The notes under the pieces were generated by a model, which saw nothing but the letters and a program-made list of their open reading frames with translations, was not told where the DNA came from and ran no database searches. A DNA stretch of 64,000 bases, taken from assembly GCF_035958815.1 (NCBI RefSeq), contig NZ_CP108383.1:7688001-7752000 (forward strand). Reading direction: 5' to 3'. A program made the position numbers and the translations under genes. Positions 16,432 to 25,238 of this stretch are shown here, in pieces. The DNA comes from Nocardia sp. NBC_01327 (GTDB lineage: Bacteria; Actinomycetota; Actinomycetes; Mycobacteriales; Mycobacteriaceae). Within the stretch, counting starts at the first letter, position 1. The number at the start of each line of letters is the position of its first letter.

Positions 16432-18123
16432 ATGACGACTCCCTCATCTAGCCCCACCACGTCTTTCGCCGCTCTCGGCGTACGCAAAGAAATCGTCGCC
16501 GCGCTGGCCAAGGGCGGTATTACCGCACCGATGCCGATTCAGGCCGCCACGCTGGTCGACGTCCTCGCCGGCCACGATGTGCTGGGCCGCGGCCGGACCG
16601 GTAGCGGTAAGACGCTGGCCTTCTCCATTCCGCTGGTCGAGCGGCTCGCCGGCGGCACCGGAGGCTCTCGCCGCCCCGGCCGCCCGGTCGGTCTGATTCT
16701 TGCCCCGACACGTGAACTGGCGACTCAGATCGCCACCGCCATCGAGCCGATGGCCAAGGCCACCGGGCTGTCGGTGACCACCATTTTCGGCGGTGTCCCG
16801 CAGAACCGCCAGGCCAAGGCCCTCAAGGCCGGTGTCGACATTGTCGTCGCCTGCCCCGGTCGCCTCGAAGACCTGATGAAGCAGCGCCTGGTGTCGCTGG
16901 ACGGGGTGCGGATCGCCGTGCTCGACGAGGCCGACCACATGGCCGACCTCGGCTTCCTCCCCGGCGTCACCCGGATTCTCGCGGCGACCCCCGCCGACGG
17001 GCAGCGCCTGCTGTTCTCGGCCACCCTCGACAATGGCGTGGACAAGCTGGTCAAGCGATTCATGCGGAACCCGCTGACGCACAGCGTCGATTCGGCCGAT
17101 TCGCATGTCCCGGATATGACCCACCACGTCTTCGAGACCAATGGCGCCGATGCCAAGCGCGATCTGGTCTACGCCCTGGCCTCCGGGGCGGGTCGCCGAA
17201 TCCTGTTCATGCGCACCAAGCATCACGCGCGCCGGCTCGCCAAGCAGCTGACCGCCGCGGGCATTCCGGCCACCGATCTGCACGGCAACCTCTCGCAGGC
17301 GGCCCGCGATCGCAACCTGGCCGCCTTCTCCGCGGGCACCGCCCGGGTCCTGGTCGCCACCGATGTCGCCGCCCGCGGTGTGCACGTCGATGACGTCCAG
17401 CTGGTCGTGCACGTGGATCCGCCCGCGGAACACAAGGCGTACCTGCACCGTTCGGGCCGTACCGCCCGCGCGGGCAGCTCCGGCGATGTGGTCACGGTGG
17501 TCCTGCCCGAGCAGCGCAAGGATGTCGCCATCCTGCTGCGCAAGGCCGGCATCACCGTCGAGCCGCAGCGCGTGACCGCGCACTCCCCCTCCGTGGCGGA
17601 GCTGGTCGGCCCCGTCGCGGCGCTCGTAACGCCCTCCGCCGCATCTCTTTCCGACGACCGGATCGACAACCCCCGGCGCGCGGACAGCCGTCGCGGCGCG
17701 TCCGGTGGTCAGGGCGCCCGCCCGCAGCGGGCCCGCACCCCGGGCGCCGGAGCCGCGCGCGGCAACGGCGCGGCACGTGGCACCGGAGCCGGAAACGGGC
17801 GTAGCGGTGGCACCGCCGCCGCACGCAGCGCCAATGGCGCCGAGCGCCGTGGTGTCAGCGGCGGCCGTGGCGCAGGCTACGACCGTGGCGCGAGCGCCCC
17901 GAGCACCTACTCCACCAGCACCGGCGATGATCGCGGGACCGGTGGAACCTCCACTCGCAATGCCGGTTCCACCGGAAACGCACCCCGCGGCGCCAGCGCT
18001 GCCGGAACCGCCACCCGTGGCGCCGACCGCGCCCATGCCGCACCTGCTCGCCGCCGCGCCTCCCGCCCCCAGGCGGCCGCGTCACGCGATCAGTCCGCGT
18101 CCCCGCGCACCGGTCGCCGCTGA
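16432..18123 (+). CDS. DEAD-box ATP-dependent RNA helicase
   Basis: The 563-residue product carries the complete helicase core in order: Q motif (FAALGVRKEIV...PMPIQ), Walker A GRTGSGKT, PTREL, the LDEADHMADLGF box, SAT in LFSATLDNG, and HRSGRTARAG. Such enzymes unwind short RNA duplexes in ribosome assembly and mRNA decay, especially in the cold. Residues from about 400 on form a low-complexity Gly/Ala/Arg/Ser/Thr tail with many RG and RR pairs, probably a disordered RNA-binding extension. The ATG at 16432 follows AGGAAC and gives the expected N-terminus; an upstream in-frame ATG at 16270 reads into unrelated sequence. A strong terminator follows. Confidence 0.92.
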   Translation: MTTPSSSPTTSFAALGVRKEIVAALAKGGITAPMPIQAATLVDVLAGHDVLGRGRTGSGKTLAFSIPLVERLAGGTGGSRRPGRPVGLILAPTRELATQIATAIEPMAKATGLSVTTIFGGVPQNRQAKALKAGVDIVVACPGRLEDLMKQRLVSLDGVRIAVLDEADHMADLGFLPGVTRILAATPADGQRLLFSATLDNGVDKLVKRFMRNPLTHSVDSADSHVPDMTHHVFETNGADAKRDLVYALASGAGRRILFMRTKHHARRLAKQLTAAGIPATDLHGNLSQAARDRNLAAFSAGTARVLVATDVAARGVHVDDVQLVVHVDPPAEHKAYLHRSGRTARAGSSGDVVTVVLPEQRKDVAILLRKAGITVEPQRVTAHSPSVAELVGPVAALVTPSAASLSDDRIDNPRRADSRRGASGGQGARPQRARTPGAGAARGNGAARGTGAGNGRSGGTAAARSANGAERRGVSGGRGAGYDRGASAPSTYSTSTGDDRGTGGTSTRNAGSTGNAPRGASAAGTATRGADRAHAAPARRRASRPQAAASRDQSASPRTGRR

Positions 18124-18150
18124 TACCAGCATCTGACCCGCAGTAAACGA

Positions 18151-18182
18151 AACCGGCCGCCCCTCAACAGGGGCGGCCGGTT
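18151..18182 (+). terminator. intrinsic terminator of the helicase gene
   Basis: A perfect 14-bp stem (AACCGGCCGCCCCT and complement) with a CAAC loop lies 28 bases after the helicase stop. The symmetric A and T ends allow function in both directions, though the opposing AIM24 gene ends 150 bases away. Confidence 0.8.
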
Positions 18183-18240
18183 CGCGTTTCCGCGTACCAC
18201 CCGCGATCCCGGCACCAGCTCGCCAGGTCAACACCAGCCC

Positions 18241-18329
18241 GTCATCCCGGCGCGTTGTTGGCCGGGATCCACACGGGCTGCGCTCCAGCGATTTCAGCGG
18301 ATCCTGGCCGAAAGCATGCCGGGATGGCG
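18241..18329. repeat. REP-like palindromic intergenic element
   Basis: An ~89-base element lies between convergent genes. The left end has the hairpin ATCCCGGC - 9 bases - GCCGGGAT (18244-18268). The right end, read on the other strand, gives CATCCCGGCATGCTTTCGG, a near copy of the left motif, so the whole unit is roughly symmetric. The GTCATCCCGGC...GCCGGGATCC pattern resembles dispersed palindromic repeats seen in intergenic regions of Nocardia, Rhodococcus and mycobacteria. Multicopy status cannot be tested here because no second copy was seen in this window. Confidence 0.6.
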
Positions 18330-18333
18330 GGGG

Positions 18334-19044
18334 TTACTGCGAGGCGCGGCGTTCGTCGAAGTAGGGCTGCAGGTAGGGCGCGAGGGCGTGGGCGAGGTTG
18401 GGCAGGGGCATGCTCTGGAGGCAGATTTCGCCGGGGCCGGTGAGCGCCACGAGCAGGAAGCCGTCACCGCCGAAGAGCTTGTTCCGAATGCCGGGCACCG
18501 TGGTCATCTTGAATTGCACACTCTGGTCGAACATTCCGACATGCCCGGGATGCACCAGCATGGTCTGACCTTTTTCCAGCGTGTAGCGGGTCAGTTCGCC
18601 GGACAGCTCGATCCAGCACCGGCCCTCGCCCTCCAGTCGCTGCAGCTGGAAACCGGTGCCGCCGAACAGCCCGCCGCTGAACCGCTGCTGCAGCGCGAGA
18701 CTCACGTGCACGCCGGGCGTACTGGCCAGCCACCCGTGCCGATGCACCAGAATGCTGCGCTGCGGCCCGATATCGACCGGAATGATGTGACCGGGCAGTT
18801 TGGCCGCGAAGGCCACCAGCCCCGTGCCGCCGTTCGCCTGATACCTGGTCACCAGCAGCCCACCGCCGCCGGCGACCCGCTTCACGGCCTTCAGCAGCCC
18901 ACCGCTACCGGTGCTGGCGGTCTGCGACATGGCGATATTCGTTGTCATCCACGACAATTCGCCGTGCGGGGTGATCACCGCCTCTCCCGGCTCCAGCTGG
19001 ATCTCCAGCACCGGGAGGGTACTGCCCCTGACATCTGCCCGCAT
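18334..19044 (-). CDS. AIM24-family protein
   Basis: The 236-residue all-beta protein matches the AIM24 family. It has the Gly-rich core (GSGGLLKAVKRVAGGGGLLVT), FAAKLPGHIIPVDI, RHGWLASTPGVHVSLALQQR, and FGGTGFQLQRLEGEGRCWIE. AIM24 proteins share a TRAP-like fold, and their bacterial role is undefined. The ATG at 19044 follows a GGGGAG site; the longer frame to 19197 has a composition unlike the family and overlaps the divergent gene. It is divergent from the YbjQ-type gene and convergent with the helicase gene. Confidence 0.85.
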   Translation of the reverse strand: MRADVRGSTLPVLEIQLEPGEAVITPHGELSWMTTNIAMSQTASTGSGGLLKAVKRVAGGGGLLVTRYQANGGTGLVAFAAKLPGHIIPVDIGPQRSILVHRHGWLASTPGVHVSLALQQRFSGGLFGGTGFQLQRLEGEGRCWIELSGELTRYTLEKGQTMLVHPGHVGMFDQSVQFKMTTVPGIRNKLFGGDGFLLVALTGPGEICLQSMPLPNLAHALAPYLQPYFDERRASQ

Positions 19045-19191
19045 ATCCCGCTCCCCGGCCGCATCGCGCTCACCCGAACGCCAGCATACGGCCGCTGCCA
19101 CGCCTGCGCCGCTGCCCGAATTCCGATCACCGGGCATTCCCGGATTCGGCGTCGTACAGTGGCGATGGTCGTCATCGGAAGGGCAGGAACC

Positions 19192-19989
19192 GTGCAACCG
19201 AATACCGGATCACCGCTGGAACCGACCGCGAGTGAACGCCTGTCCCATGCGGGGCGGATCTTCACCTCGGACCTGTCGGTCAATGAGTTCGCGCTGCTGC
19301 ACGGTGCGGGCTTCGAGCCGATCGACCTGGTCATGGGCGTTTCGGTCTATCACGTCGGTTTCCAATTCACCGGTATCCGCCAGCAGCAGGAGCTGACGGT
19401 GCTCACCGAGGCCACCTATCGGGCGCGCTGGAATGCCATGTCGCGCATGCAGGCCGAGGCCGACGCACTGCACGCGGACGGCATTGTCGGGGTGCGGTTG
19501 CAGTGGCGTCATGTGGGCGCCGAGGCCAGTCATCTGGAGTTCATCGCCGTCGGCACCGCGGTCCGCTTCACCGGTGAGCCGGGCAAGTTCCGCCGCCCCA
19601 ACGGGCAGGCCTTCACCAGTCACCTCTCCGGTCAGGACATGGTCACGCTGCTGCGTTCCGGCTTCGCGCCGGTGGCGTTCGTCATGGGCAATTGCGTATT
19701 CCACATCGCCGTACAGGGTTTCATGCAGTCGCTGCGCCAGATCGGCAACAATGTCGAGATGCCGCAGTGGACGCAGGGTAGCTATCAGGCCCGCGAACTG
19801 GCCATGTCGCGCATGCAGGCCGAGGCGGAGCGTGATGGGGGCGCCGGTGTGACCGGGGTGGAGTTCCGGATCGAGAACTACGCCTGGGGCGCTCACACCG
19901 TGGAGTTCTACACGGCGGGAACCGCGGTGCGCCGCATCGGAAGTGGCGAGACCATCACCCCGCAATTCGTGCTCCCCATGGGCGGCTAG
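19192..19989 (+). CDS. protein with two YbjQ/heavy-metal-binding-like domains
   Basis: The 265-residue product consists of two homologous halves (about residues 20-140 and 145-260). Each has the order F(T)S-LS-x-LLxxGFxPxxxVMGxxVxHx, a long helix ending RxxAMSRMQAEA (residues about 80-95 and 202-213), and a GVxGVxxx strand. YbjQ/DUF74 domains have a homopentameric beta-helix fold once annotated as metal-binding; the role is unknown. GTG 19192 follows GGAAGGGCAGG; an upstream ATG at 19165 in frame is possible. The next gene starts 3 bases after the stop, so they form an operon. Confidence 0.75.
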   Translation: MQPNTGSPLEPTASERLSHAGRIFTSDLSVNEFALLHGAGFEPIDLVMGVSVYHVGFQFTGIRQQQELTVLTEATYRARWNAMSRMQAEADALHADGIVGVRLQWRHVGAEASHLEFIAVGTAVRFTGEPGKFRRPNGQAFTSHLSGQDMVTLLRSGFAPVAFVMGNCVFHIAVQGFMQSLRQIGNNVEMPQWTQGSYQARELAMSRMQAEAERDGGAGVTGVEFRIENYAWGAHTVEFYTAGTAVRRIGSGETITPQFVLPMGG

Positions 19990-19992
19990 CCG

Positions 19993-20370
19993 ATGACCCT
20001 TCCCGGATTCGATCCGGAGCGCGCGGCCGGCGTCATCGGTTCCGCGCTGCACGGCCCCGGTGGCGTCGGCCTGGTCTTCACGGTGTTCGCCGGAGTGCCG
20101 GGAGCGGTCCGCACACCGGCGCGGCGCGGGATGTTCCGCTCCGAACCCGAACGCCTGCAGCTGGGTAGCTGGCGCTACGAGGTCACCGGCGATCAGCGCA
20201 TCCGCGCCGCGCACGTGGTCAATGGCATCGTGCTCGCCGAGGATGTGCTGACCGCCGCCGCGGTCGGACCACATGTGGCGCGGGCGCTCGCGGATCTGGT
20301 GGCGGGGTTCGGGCCGCCGGTACTGCCACAGATCGCCGCGGCGCTGGAAGTTCTCGAAACAGCGGGCTGA
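19993..20370 (+). CDS. small hypothetical protein, 125 aa
   Basis: I do not recognise this family with confidence. The protein is soluble, begins MTLPGFDPERAAG and has an alternating beta/alpha pattern ending in a helix (PQIAAALEVLETA). It lies 3 bases downstream of the duplicated YbjQ-type gene and is probably co-expressed and functionally linked with it. There is no catalytic motif or membrane span. Confidence 0.65.
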   Translation: MTLPGFDPERAAGVIGSALHGPGGVGLVFTVFAGVPGAVRTPARRGMFRSEPERLQLGSWRYEVTGDQRIRAAHVVNGIVLAEDVLTAAAVGPHVARALADLVAGFGPPVLPQIAAALEVLETAG

Positions 20371-20426
20371 AACACACTTCGGCCGATTCCGGCTATTCAC
20401 CGGTGATTTCGCCGCACCATTGCACA

Positions 20427-21356
20427 ATGCACACCTCCGACACCGTTCTCATGCCGCGATTCATCCTCTCGCGCGCGGCAGCGGCGGGTATCGACCCGAA
20501 CCGGCTGGCGCGCGCGGCGGGGATGCCGACCTGGCTACTGGCCGACAACAACTCCCGCACCCCCAGCGACTACTACCCGCGGCTGTGGGAGCTACTCGAA
20601 CGTGAAGTGGGCGACCCGAATACGACGCTGCGGATGGTCGGCACCTACCGCGTCGGGGAGCTGGGCCTGTTCGACTATCTGATCTCCACCGCCGACACCC
20701 TCGGTGAGGGCCTGGCGGTGGTGGGACCCTACGTCGGCGCGGTGAGCACCAATTTCCGGATGGACGCGGGCGAGCAGACCGAGACCGAGGCGACCTTCGA
20801 TCTGCATATGATCAATGCCGAAGGGCGCGGCCGGGATCTGGCCGTGCAGTCCTCCCTCGGCATTCTGGTTTCGCGGATCAGGCAGGTGACCGGGCGGCCC
20901 GTCAACCCCGTGCGCATGGCGTTCCGGCAGCGGGCGCCGCAGGACCACAGCGCTTTCATCGAGCACTTCGGTACCACCCGGCTGGATTTCGGTGCGCCGG
21001 TCGACAGCATGACCTACCGGCTCACCGATTTCGAACTGCCGCAGGTCACCGCCGATCCGATGCTGGCCGCGGTGCTGCGCCGGTACGCGGCGAGTGCACC
21101 GCCGCCGCCCCCGTACGCCACCGAATGGCCGGACCGGGTAGCCACCGAGCTGAAGCAGGAGCTGCGCCACGGCGAGCCGTCGCTGGATCAGGTGGCGCGC
21201 AGGCTCTTCACCAGTCCCCGCACCTTGCAGCGCCGCCTGGCCGATTCGGGGACGACGTGGCGACTGGAAGTGGACCGGGCGCGCAAGCGGCAATCGGAGA
21301 CGCTCGATATCACCGGCGATCCGCAGACTCCGCACGCCGAGGCGAGCGACGAATAG
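20427..21356 (+). CDS. AraC-family regulator with incomplete DNA-binding domain
   Basis: The 309-residue product has the N-terminal ligand domain of the OruR/ArgR-type AraC group (residues 1-190) and ends with one helix-turn-helix (SLDQVARRLFTSPRTLQRRL, about residues 252-271). The second helix-turn-helix found in full AraC domains (the LGYSDxSAFxRAFRRW motif) is missing; instead a hydrophilic 25-residue tail follows. It is a close paralogue of the next gene, which retains the second helix. It may be a weak DNA binder or a decaying copy. ATG 20427 begins MHTSDTVLMPRF. Confidence 0.8.
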   Translation: MHTSDTVLMPRFILSRAAAAGIDPNRLARAAGMPTWLLADNNSRTPSDYYPRLWELLEREVGDPNTTLRMVGTYRVGELGLFDYLISTADTLGEGLAVVGPYVGAVSTNFRMDAGEQTETEATFDLHMINAEGRGRDLAVQSSLGILVSRIRQVTGRPVNPVRMAFRQRAPQDHSAFIEHFGTTRLDFGAPVDSMTYRLTDFELPQVTADPMLAAVLRRYAASAPPPPPYATEWPDRVATELKQELRHGEPSLDQVARRLFTSPRTLQRRLADSGTTWRLEVDRARKRQSETLDITGDPQTPHAEASDE

Positions 21357-21390
21357 CAGTGCGCCCGCTGCTATTCGGTGATGTCCGCGC

Positions 21391-22380
21391 GTGAATACCC
21401 GCTCGGATCGAGCCGACAGCATTCTCATGGCGCGGTTCGTCCTGCGGCGAGCCGCGCGGGCGGGGCTCGATCCCGACCGCCTGGCTCAGCGCGCCGGGGT
21501 GCCCGGCTGGTCCCTGGGCGGGGAGCAGGACCGGGTCTCCAGCCGGCACTGCCTGCGACTGTGGGAGTTGCTGGAACAGGAGTCGAACGATCCGGATATC
21601 GCACTGCGTTCCGCCGACGGCACGGACGGTGAGCTCGGGCTGCTGGAGTATCTGTTCCTCGCCGCACCGACTCTCGGTGCGGCGCTGGATGATTGCCTGC
21701 GGCTGTCCGGATCGCTCACCACCAGCTACGGCATGCGGATCACCGAGCGCGGCGATCGGGAAGTCACGTACGAGCTGCAGTTGCTCGTCGAGGAGGGCCG
21801 CGGTCGCGAGTTGACCGTGCACGCGGCCTTCGCATTCCTGCTGGGCCGGGCTCGTTCGGCGACCGGCTGCCGAGTGGATCCGGTACGGGTGACATTCCGG
21901 CAACGCGCACCCGAATCGCGCCTCGCCTTCGACGAGCTCTTCGGCACTGCGGCAGTCGATTTCGGGGCGACGAGCGATAGTTTCACCCTGGATGCGGCCG
22001 ACCTCGCGCTGCCGCTGCGGACCGCCGATCCCGACCTGTCCGCGGTCCTGCACGGCTATGCGGCCACCTTGCCCGCGACGCCGCCGTTTCCCCCGACCTG
22101 GGCCGACCGATTGGCGGACGCGCTCGACACGGCCTTGGCGCAGGGCACGGCAACCCTCGATGCCGTTGCGCGCGAACTTCATACCTCGCCACGCTCCCTG
22201 CAGCGGCGGCTGGCCGAGTCCGGAACGAATTGGCGACGCGAGCTCGACCGCGCCCGCCGCCGGCGCCTCGATCGTGCCGGGCCGGTCCCGCGCGCCGCGC
22301 AGGCGGAGATCCTCGGCTACTCCGACGCCGCCAGTCTGCGCCGTGCCATTCAGCGCTGGCAGGAGCCCGGCAGGGGCTGA
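21391..22380 (+). CDS. AraC-family regulator
   Basis: The 329-residue paralogue of the preceding gene has the same N-terminal ligand-binding domain and a complete C-terminal AraC domain. The first helix-turn-helix is TLDAVARELHTSPRSLQRRL and the second is EILGYSDAASLRRAIQRWQ. It begins with GTG at 21391, 35 bases after its neighbour, in the same orientation. No target operon is obvious: upstream lies the YbjQ-type pair, downstream a small peptide gene and a transglutaminase. It may regulate an adjacent gene or itself. Confidence 0.85.
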   Translation: MNTRSDRADSILMARFVLRRAARAGLDPDRLAQRAGVPGWSLGGEQDRVSSRHCLRLWELLEQESNDPDIALRSADGTDGELGLLEYLFLAAPTLGAALDDCLRLSGSLTTSYGMRITERGDREVTYELQLLVEEGRGRELTVHAAFAFLLGRARSATGCRVDPVRVTFRQRAPESRLAFDELFGTAAVDFGATSDSFTLDAADLALPLRTADPDLSAVLHGYAATLPATPPFPPTWADRLADALDTALAQGTATLDAVARELHTSPRSLQRRLAESGTNWRRELDRARRRRLDRAGPVPRAAQAEILGYSDAASLRRAIQRWQEPGRG

Positions 22381-22533
22381 AAGCTCCGCTGCCAGAGCGC
22401 ATTCCAGCACCCTCACAGCAAAGTTTGGCGTGTTGCCGACCGAGTTGGCGCTTTCGGTCCTCCCCCGCACCCATGCCCGGAATGAAACTGAACGGAAACG
22501 TTTTCGGCCCGGTACTTCGATTGGAGCTCTCCC

Positions 22534-22725
22534 ATGCCCCACAGCGCAGCATCCGCCACCGTCTATGTCATCACCGCACTCGAGGCCACCGGCGCCGCCA
22601 CCCGCAATGATTTCGATATTCCGGCCATTGTCACGACCACCTACAGCGTCACCGACACCTGGGATTTCGACAGTGTCGACCCGACGATCTTCTGGAATAT
22701 CGCCGCCACGTTCATCAACCAGTAG
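22534..22725 (+). CDS. small hypothetical protein, 63 aa
   Basis: A 63-residue acidic protein with Thr-rich and aromatic composition (TTYSVTDTWDFDSVDPTIFW), no Cys and no Lys, preceded by GGAG at the right distance from the ATG. It ends 20 bases before the transglutaminase-like gene, so the two are probably co-transcribed. I do not recognise it. Codon use (strong third-position GC) supports it being real. Confidence 0.55.
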   Translation: MPHSAASATVYVITALEATGAATRNDFDIPAIVTTTYSVTDTWDFDSVDPTIFWNIAATFINQ

Positions 22726-22745
22726 AACGGTGGCACGATTGAGGT

Positions 22746-23549
22746 GTGAAGCGCGACGTCTCCGTACATCTCGACGTCAAAGTCCATGCCTCGACCGTCC
22801 TCGAATTCCAGATTGCCGTCGCCCGGCAGCCGGGAATCGATCTGAACGAATCACTGGTGTTCGAACTCGACGGCAGCCCACTGCAGCCGCAGGAGGTACC
22901 GGGGCCGCACGGCACCCGGATACACGTAATACACAGTGGCGCAGGGAATCTGCACGCGTACTACAGTGCGGCGGTATTCGGCGCGGCGGCGCCGGAACCC
23001 GTCACCGACTACGACCGCTCGATCTATCTGCGCCCGAGCCGATTCATCGACTCGGATAAGATGCTCGGCTTTGCCGCAGCCGAATTCGGCTGCGGCATAG
23101 ACGATCCAGAAATGCCGGCGCGGGTCTCCGCCTGGGTGGCCCGCCGCATCTGCTACGCGCCCGGCAGCAGCCTGCCCAGCGATGGCGCGGTGGAGACGCT
23201 GCTGTCGGGCACCGGCGTATGCCGGGACTTCTCCCACCTGGTGGTCGCCCTGCTCCGGGCCATCGGCGTGCCCGCCCGGGTCGTATCGGTCTACCCGCCC
23301 GGCTGCTTCCCGATGGACTTCCATTCGGTCCCCGAAGCCTATGTGCGCGGCGCCTGGCAGGTCTTCGATCCCACCGGCCTGGCCCCGCGCACCAGCATGG
23401 TCCGAATCGCCACCGGCAGAGACGCTTCCGATATCGCCTTCCTCGGCAATCACGGCGGCGACATCACCGTCAACGGCCTGTGGGTCAAGGCCTTCATCGA
23501 CGGCCCGCTACCCCGGGACGATTTCAGCCAACCGGCCACCCTCTGGTGA
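22746..23549 (+). CDS. transglutaminase-like cysteine peptidase family protein
   Basis: The 267-residue product has the N-terminal beta domain of bacterial transglutaminase-like proteins and the core domain with the catalytic triad Cys in GVCRDFSHLVVALLRAIGVP (about residue 159), His in DFHSVPEAYV and Asp in VFDPTGLAP. The family includes peptidases and amide-forming enzymes, and the specific substrate is unknown. It starts with GTG at 22746 and has no signal peptide, so it is cytoplasmic. It follows a 63-residue gene in the same direction and is convergent with DedA. Confidence 0.88.
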   Translation: MKRDVSVHLDVKVHASTVLEFQIAVARQPGIDLNESLVFELDGSPLQPQEVPGPHGTRIHVIHSGAGNLHAYYSAAVFGAAAPEPVTDYDRSIYLRPSRFIDSDKMLGFAAAEFGCGIDDPEMPARVSAWVARRICYAPGSSLPSDGAVETLLSGTGVCRDFSHLVVALLRAIGVPARVVSVYPPGCFPMDFHSVPEAYVRGAWQVFDPTGLAPRTSMVRIATGRDASDIAFLGNHGGDITVNGLWVKAFIDGPLPRDDFSQPATLW

Positions 23550-23570
23550 GGCTCGGCCGGGTGGTGCGGT

Positions 23571-24215
23571 TCAGTCGGCGTCGTGCGCGGACTCGTACTC
23601 GCTCTCGAAGCTGCGCTCGCGGCGGCGTTCGCGCAGCTTCCAGACGATGAGCGCGACGATCACGATGACGACGGCCGCGATGGCGGCATCGCGGCCCACG
23701 GTCTTCGCGACCTTCTCATAGGACTGTCCGGCAACAAATCCGAGCACTACGAAGGCCGTGCCCCAGACGATGCCGCCGAGCGCATTGAAGGCGAGGAAAC
23801 GGCGGTAGGGCATCTTGGAGGTGCCGGCGAGCGCGGGCATCATGGCGCGGAAGAAGGCCACGAAGCGGCCCAGGAACACCGCCCAGCCCCCGCGGCGGGC
23901 GAGGAAATCCTGGGCCTGATCCAGCCGGCCGCGGTGCCGATCCAGAATGGAGACCTGCAACAGGCGCGGGCCCACCCGCTTTCCGATCTCGTAGCCGACG
24001 CTGTCGCCGAGGATCGCCGCGACCACCACGAGCAGGATCATGGCCCACAGGTACACATGCCCCTGACTGGCGGCGACCCCGCCGAGCACGGCCGCGGTTT
24101 CACCGGGCACCACGAATCCGACGAATATCGCGTCCTCGACGAATACCAGCGCCGTGACGATGAGGTACACCCACACCGGGGCGATATCCAGGATCCGGTG
24201 CAGCAGCGAGTTCAT
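23571..24215 (-). CDS. DedA-family membrane protein
   Basis: The 214-residue product has four to five hydrophobic segments and the DedA signatures EDAIFVGFVVPGETAAVLGG (residues 27-46), GDSVGYEIGKRVG, and FVAFFRAMMPALAGTSKMPYRRF. DedA proteins are plasma-membrane proteins linked to undecaprenyl-phosphate or phospholipid flipping and membrane homeostasis. The cytoplasmic C-terminus is strongly charged (RERRRERSFESEYE). It lies 49 bases downstream of nothing on its strand but is followed by no co-oriented gene; the TMEM175-like gene upstream ends at 24265. Confidence 0.9.
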   Translation of the reverse strand: MNSLLHRILDIAPVWVYLIVTALVFVEDAIFVGFVVPGETAAVLGGVAASQGHVYLWAMILLVVVAAILGDSVGYEIGKRVGPRLLQVSILDRHRGRLDQAQDFLARRGGWAVFLGRFVAFFRAMMPALAGTSKMPYRRFLAFNALGGIVWGTAFVVLGFVAGQSYEKVAKTVGRDAAIAAVVIVIVALIVWKLRERRRERSFESEYESAHDAD

Positions 24216-24264
24216 GACCGCAACGGTACCCAGTACCCGGCGGCCCGCGTCGCCCGCAGCGCAC

Positions 24265-24939
24265 TCACTCGGCCGGTTGCGGGCGCTGCGCCCCGGGCCA
24301 GCCGCCGCTGGTGGCCGCGTACACGGCCAGCGCCACCATGTAGAGCACGAGCGCCACGATCGGCTGCACCAGCCCGATGAGCGCGATCACGTCGAACGCG
24401 ATGAATCCCATCCACGCCAAACGGCTGTGCACACGCACGAATTCGGCATCGTGCCCCGGCTTGAACAGCGTCGGATCACGCCGCAGCGCCACCCACATGA
24501 TCAGCCAGGCCATCGCCTGCACCGCGGCGACGACACCGTAGAACGCGGTCGCCACTCGCGCGTTCCAGGGGTCGCCATCGATATGGTGCGCCAGCGCCGT
24601 GGTCGGGAAAGGCAGGAATCCGACGCAGAGCAGCAGCAGCATATTGCCCCACTGCAGCAGCGAATCCACATGCTGGATACGGGCGAAGAAGTTGTGATGG
24701 CACACCCAGATGACCCCGACCGTGGCGAACGAGGCCACATAGGCGAAGTAACTCGGCCACAGCGACAGCAACTGATGCAGCAGATTCTCATGACTGTCCT
24801 CCGGCAGCCGAATCTCGAGCACCAGCAAGGTGATCGCGATGGCCATCACGCCATCGCTGAACGTCTCCACTCGCGCGGGCGTCCACCGGGTACGAGCTTC
24901 GGCGTGGTCTGTCTCGGCCGTCGAGCGCGGAAACTGCAT
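24265..24939 (-). CDS. TMEM175-like potassium channel family protein
   Basis: The 224-residue product has six predicted membrane segments and the family motif RVETFSDGVMAIAITLLVLEIRLP (FSDG core near residue 23). Bacterial TMEM175 proteins form tetrameric potassium-permeable channels. A second segment, WVCHHNFFARI, has the conserved aromatic/His pattern of the family. ATG 24939 gives an N-terminus (MQFPRS) of normal length, but no clear ribosome site precedes it, so the start is uncertain. The DedA gene lies 49 bases downstream on the same strand. Confidence 0.82.
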   Translation of the reverse strand: MQFPRSTAETDHAEARTRWTPARVETFSDGVMAIAITLLVLEIRLPEDSHENLLHQLLSLWPSYFAYVASFATVGVIWVCHHNFFARIQHVDSLLQWGNMLLLLCVGFLPFPTTALAHHIDGDPWNARVATAFYGVVAAVQAMAWLIMWVALRRDPTLFKPGHDAEFVRVHSRLAWMGFIAFDVIALIGLVQPIVALVLYMVALAVYAATSGGWPGAQRPQPAE

Positions 24940-25238
24940 CGTCGAATTATGGTCGAAGATCACCATCCCTGAACATGCCAATTCGACGCTGCCGAGGGTG
25001 CGATCGGCCGTCCGCAACGGATACCGATTCTCCGGACCGGAAAACACTCCCCAGCAGCGTCTTTCACCCGGCTGCCCACCGGAGTGGGACGGCGCGGACA
25101 TTCCGGACTTCATACGATGCGGCGGTGGCCTGGTTCCAGCCCAGCCACGCGGGGTGCCGGGCTGGAGCCGAGCTGTGGCGCGGTGGCGGGTCGGAGCGGG
25201 TTGGTGGTGATCGTCGACAAAGATCTCCAGGGGGTGCG

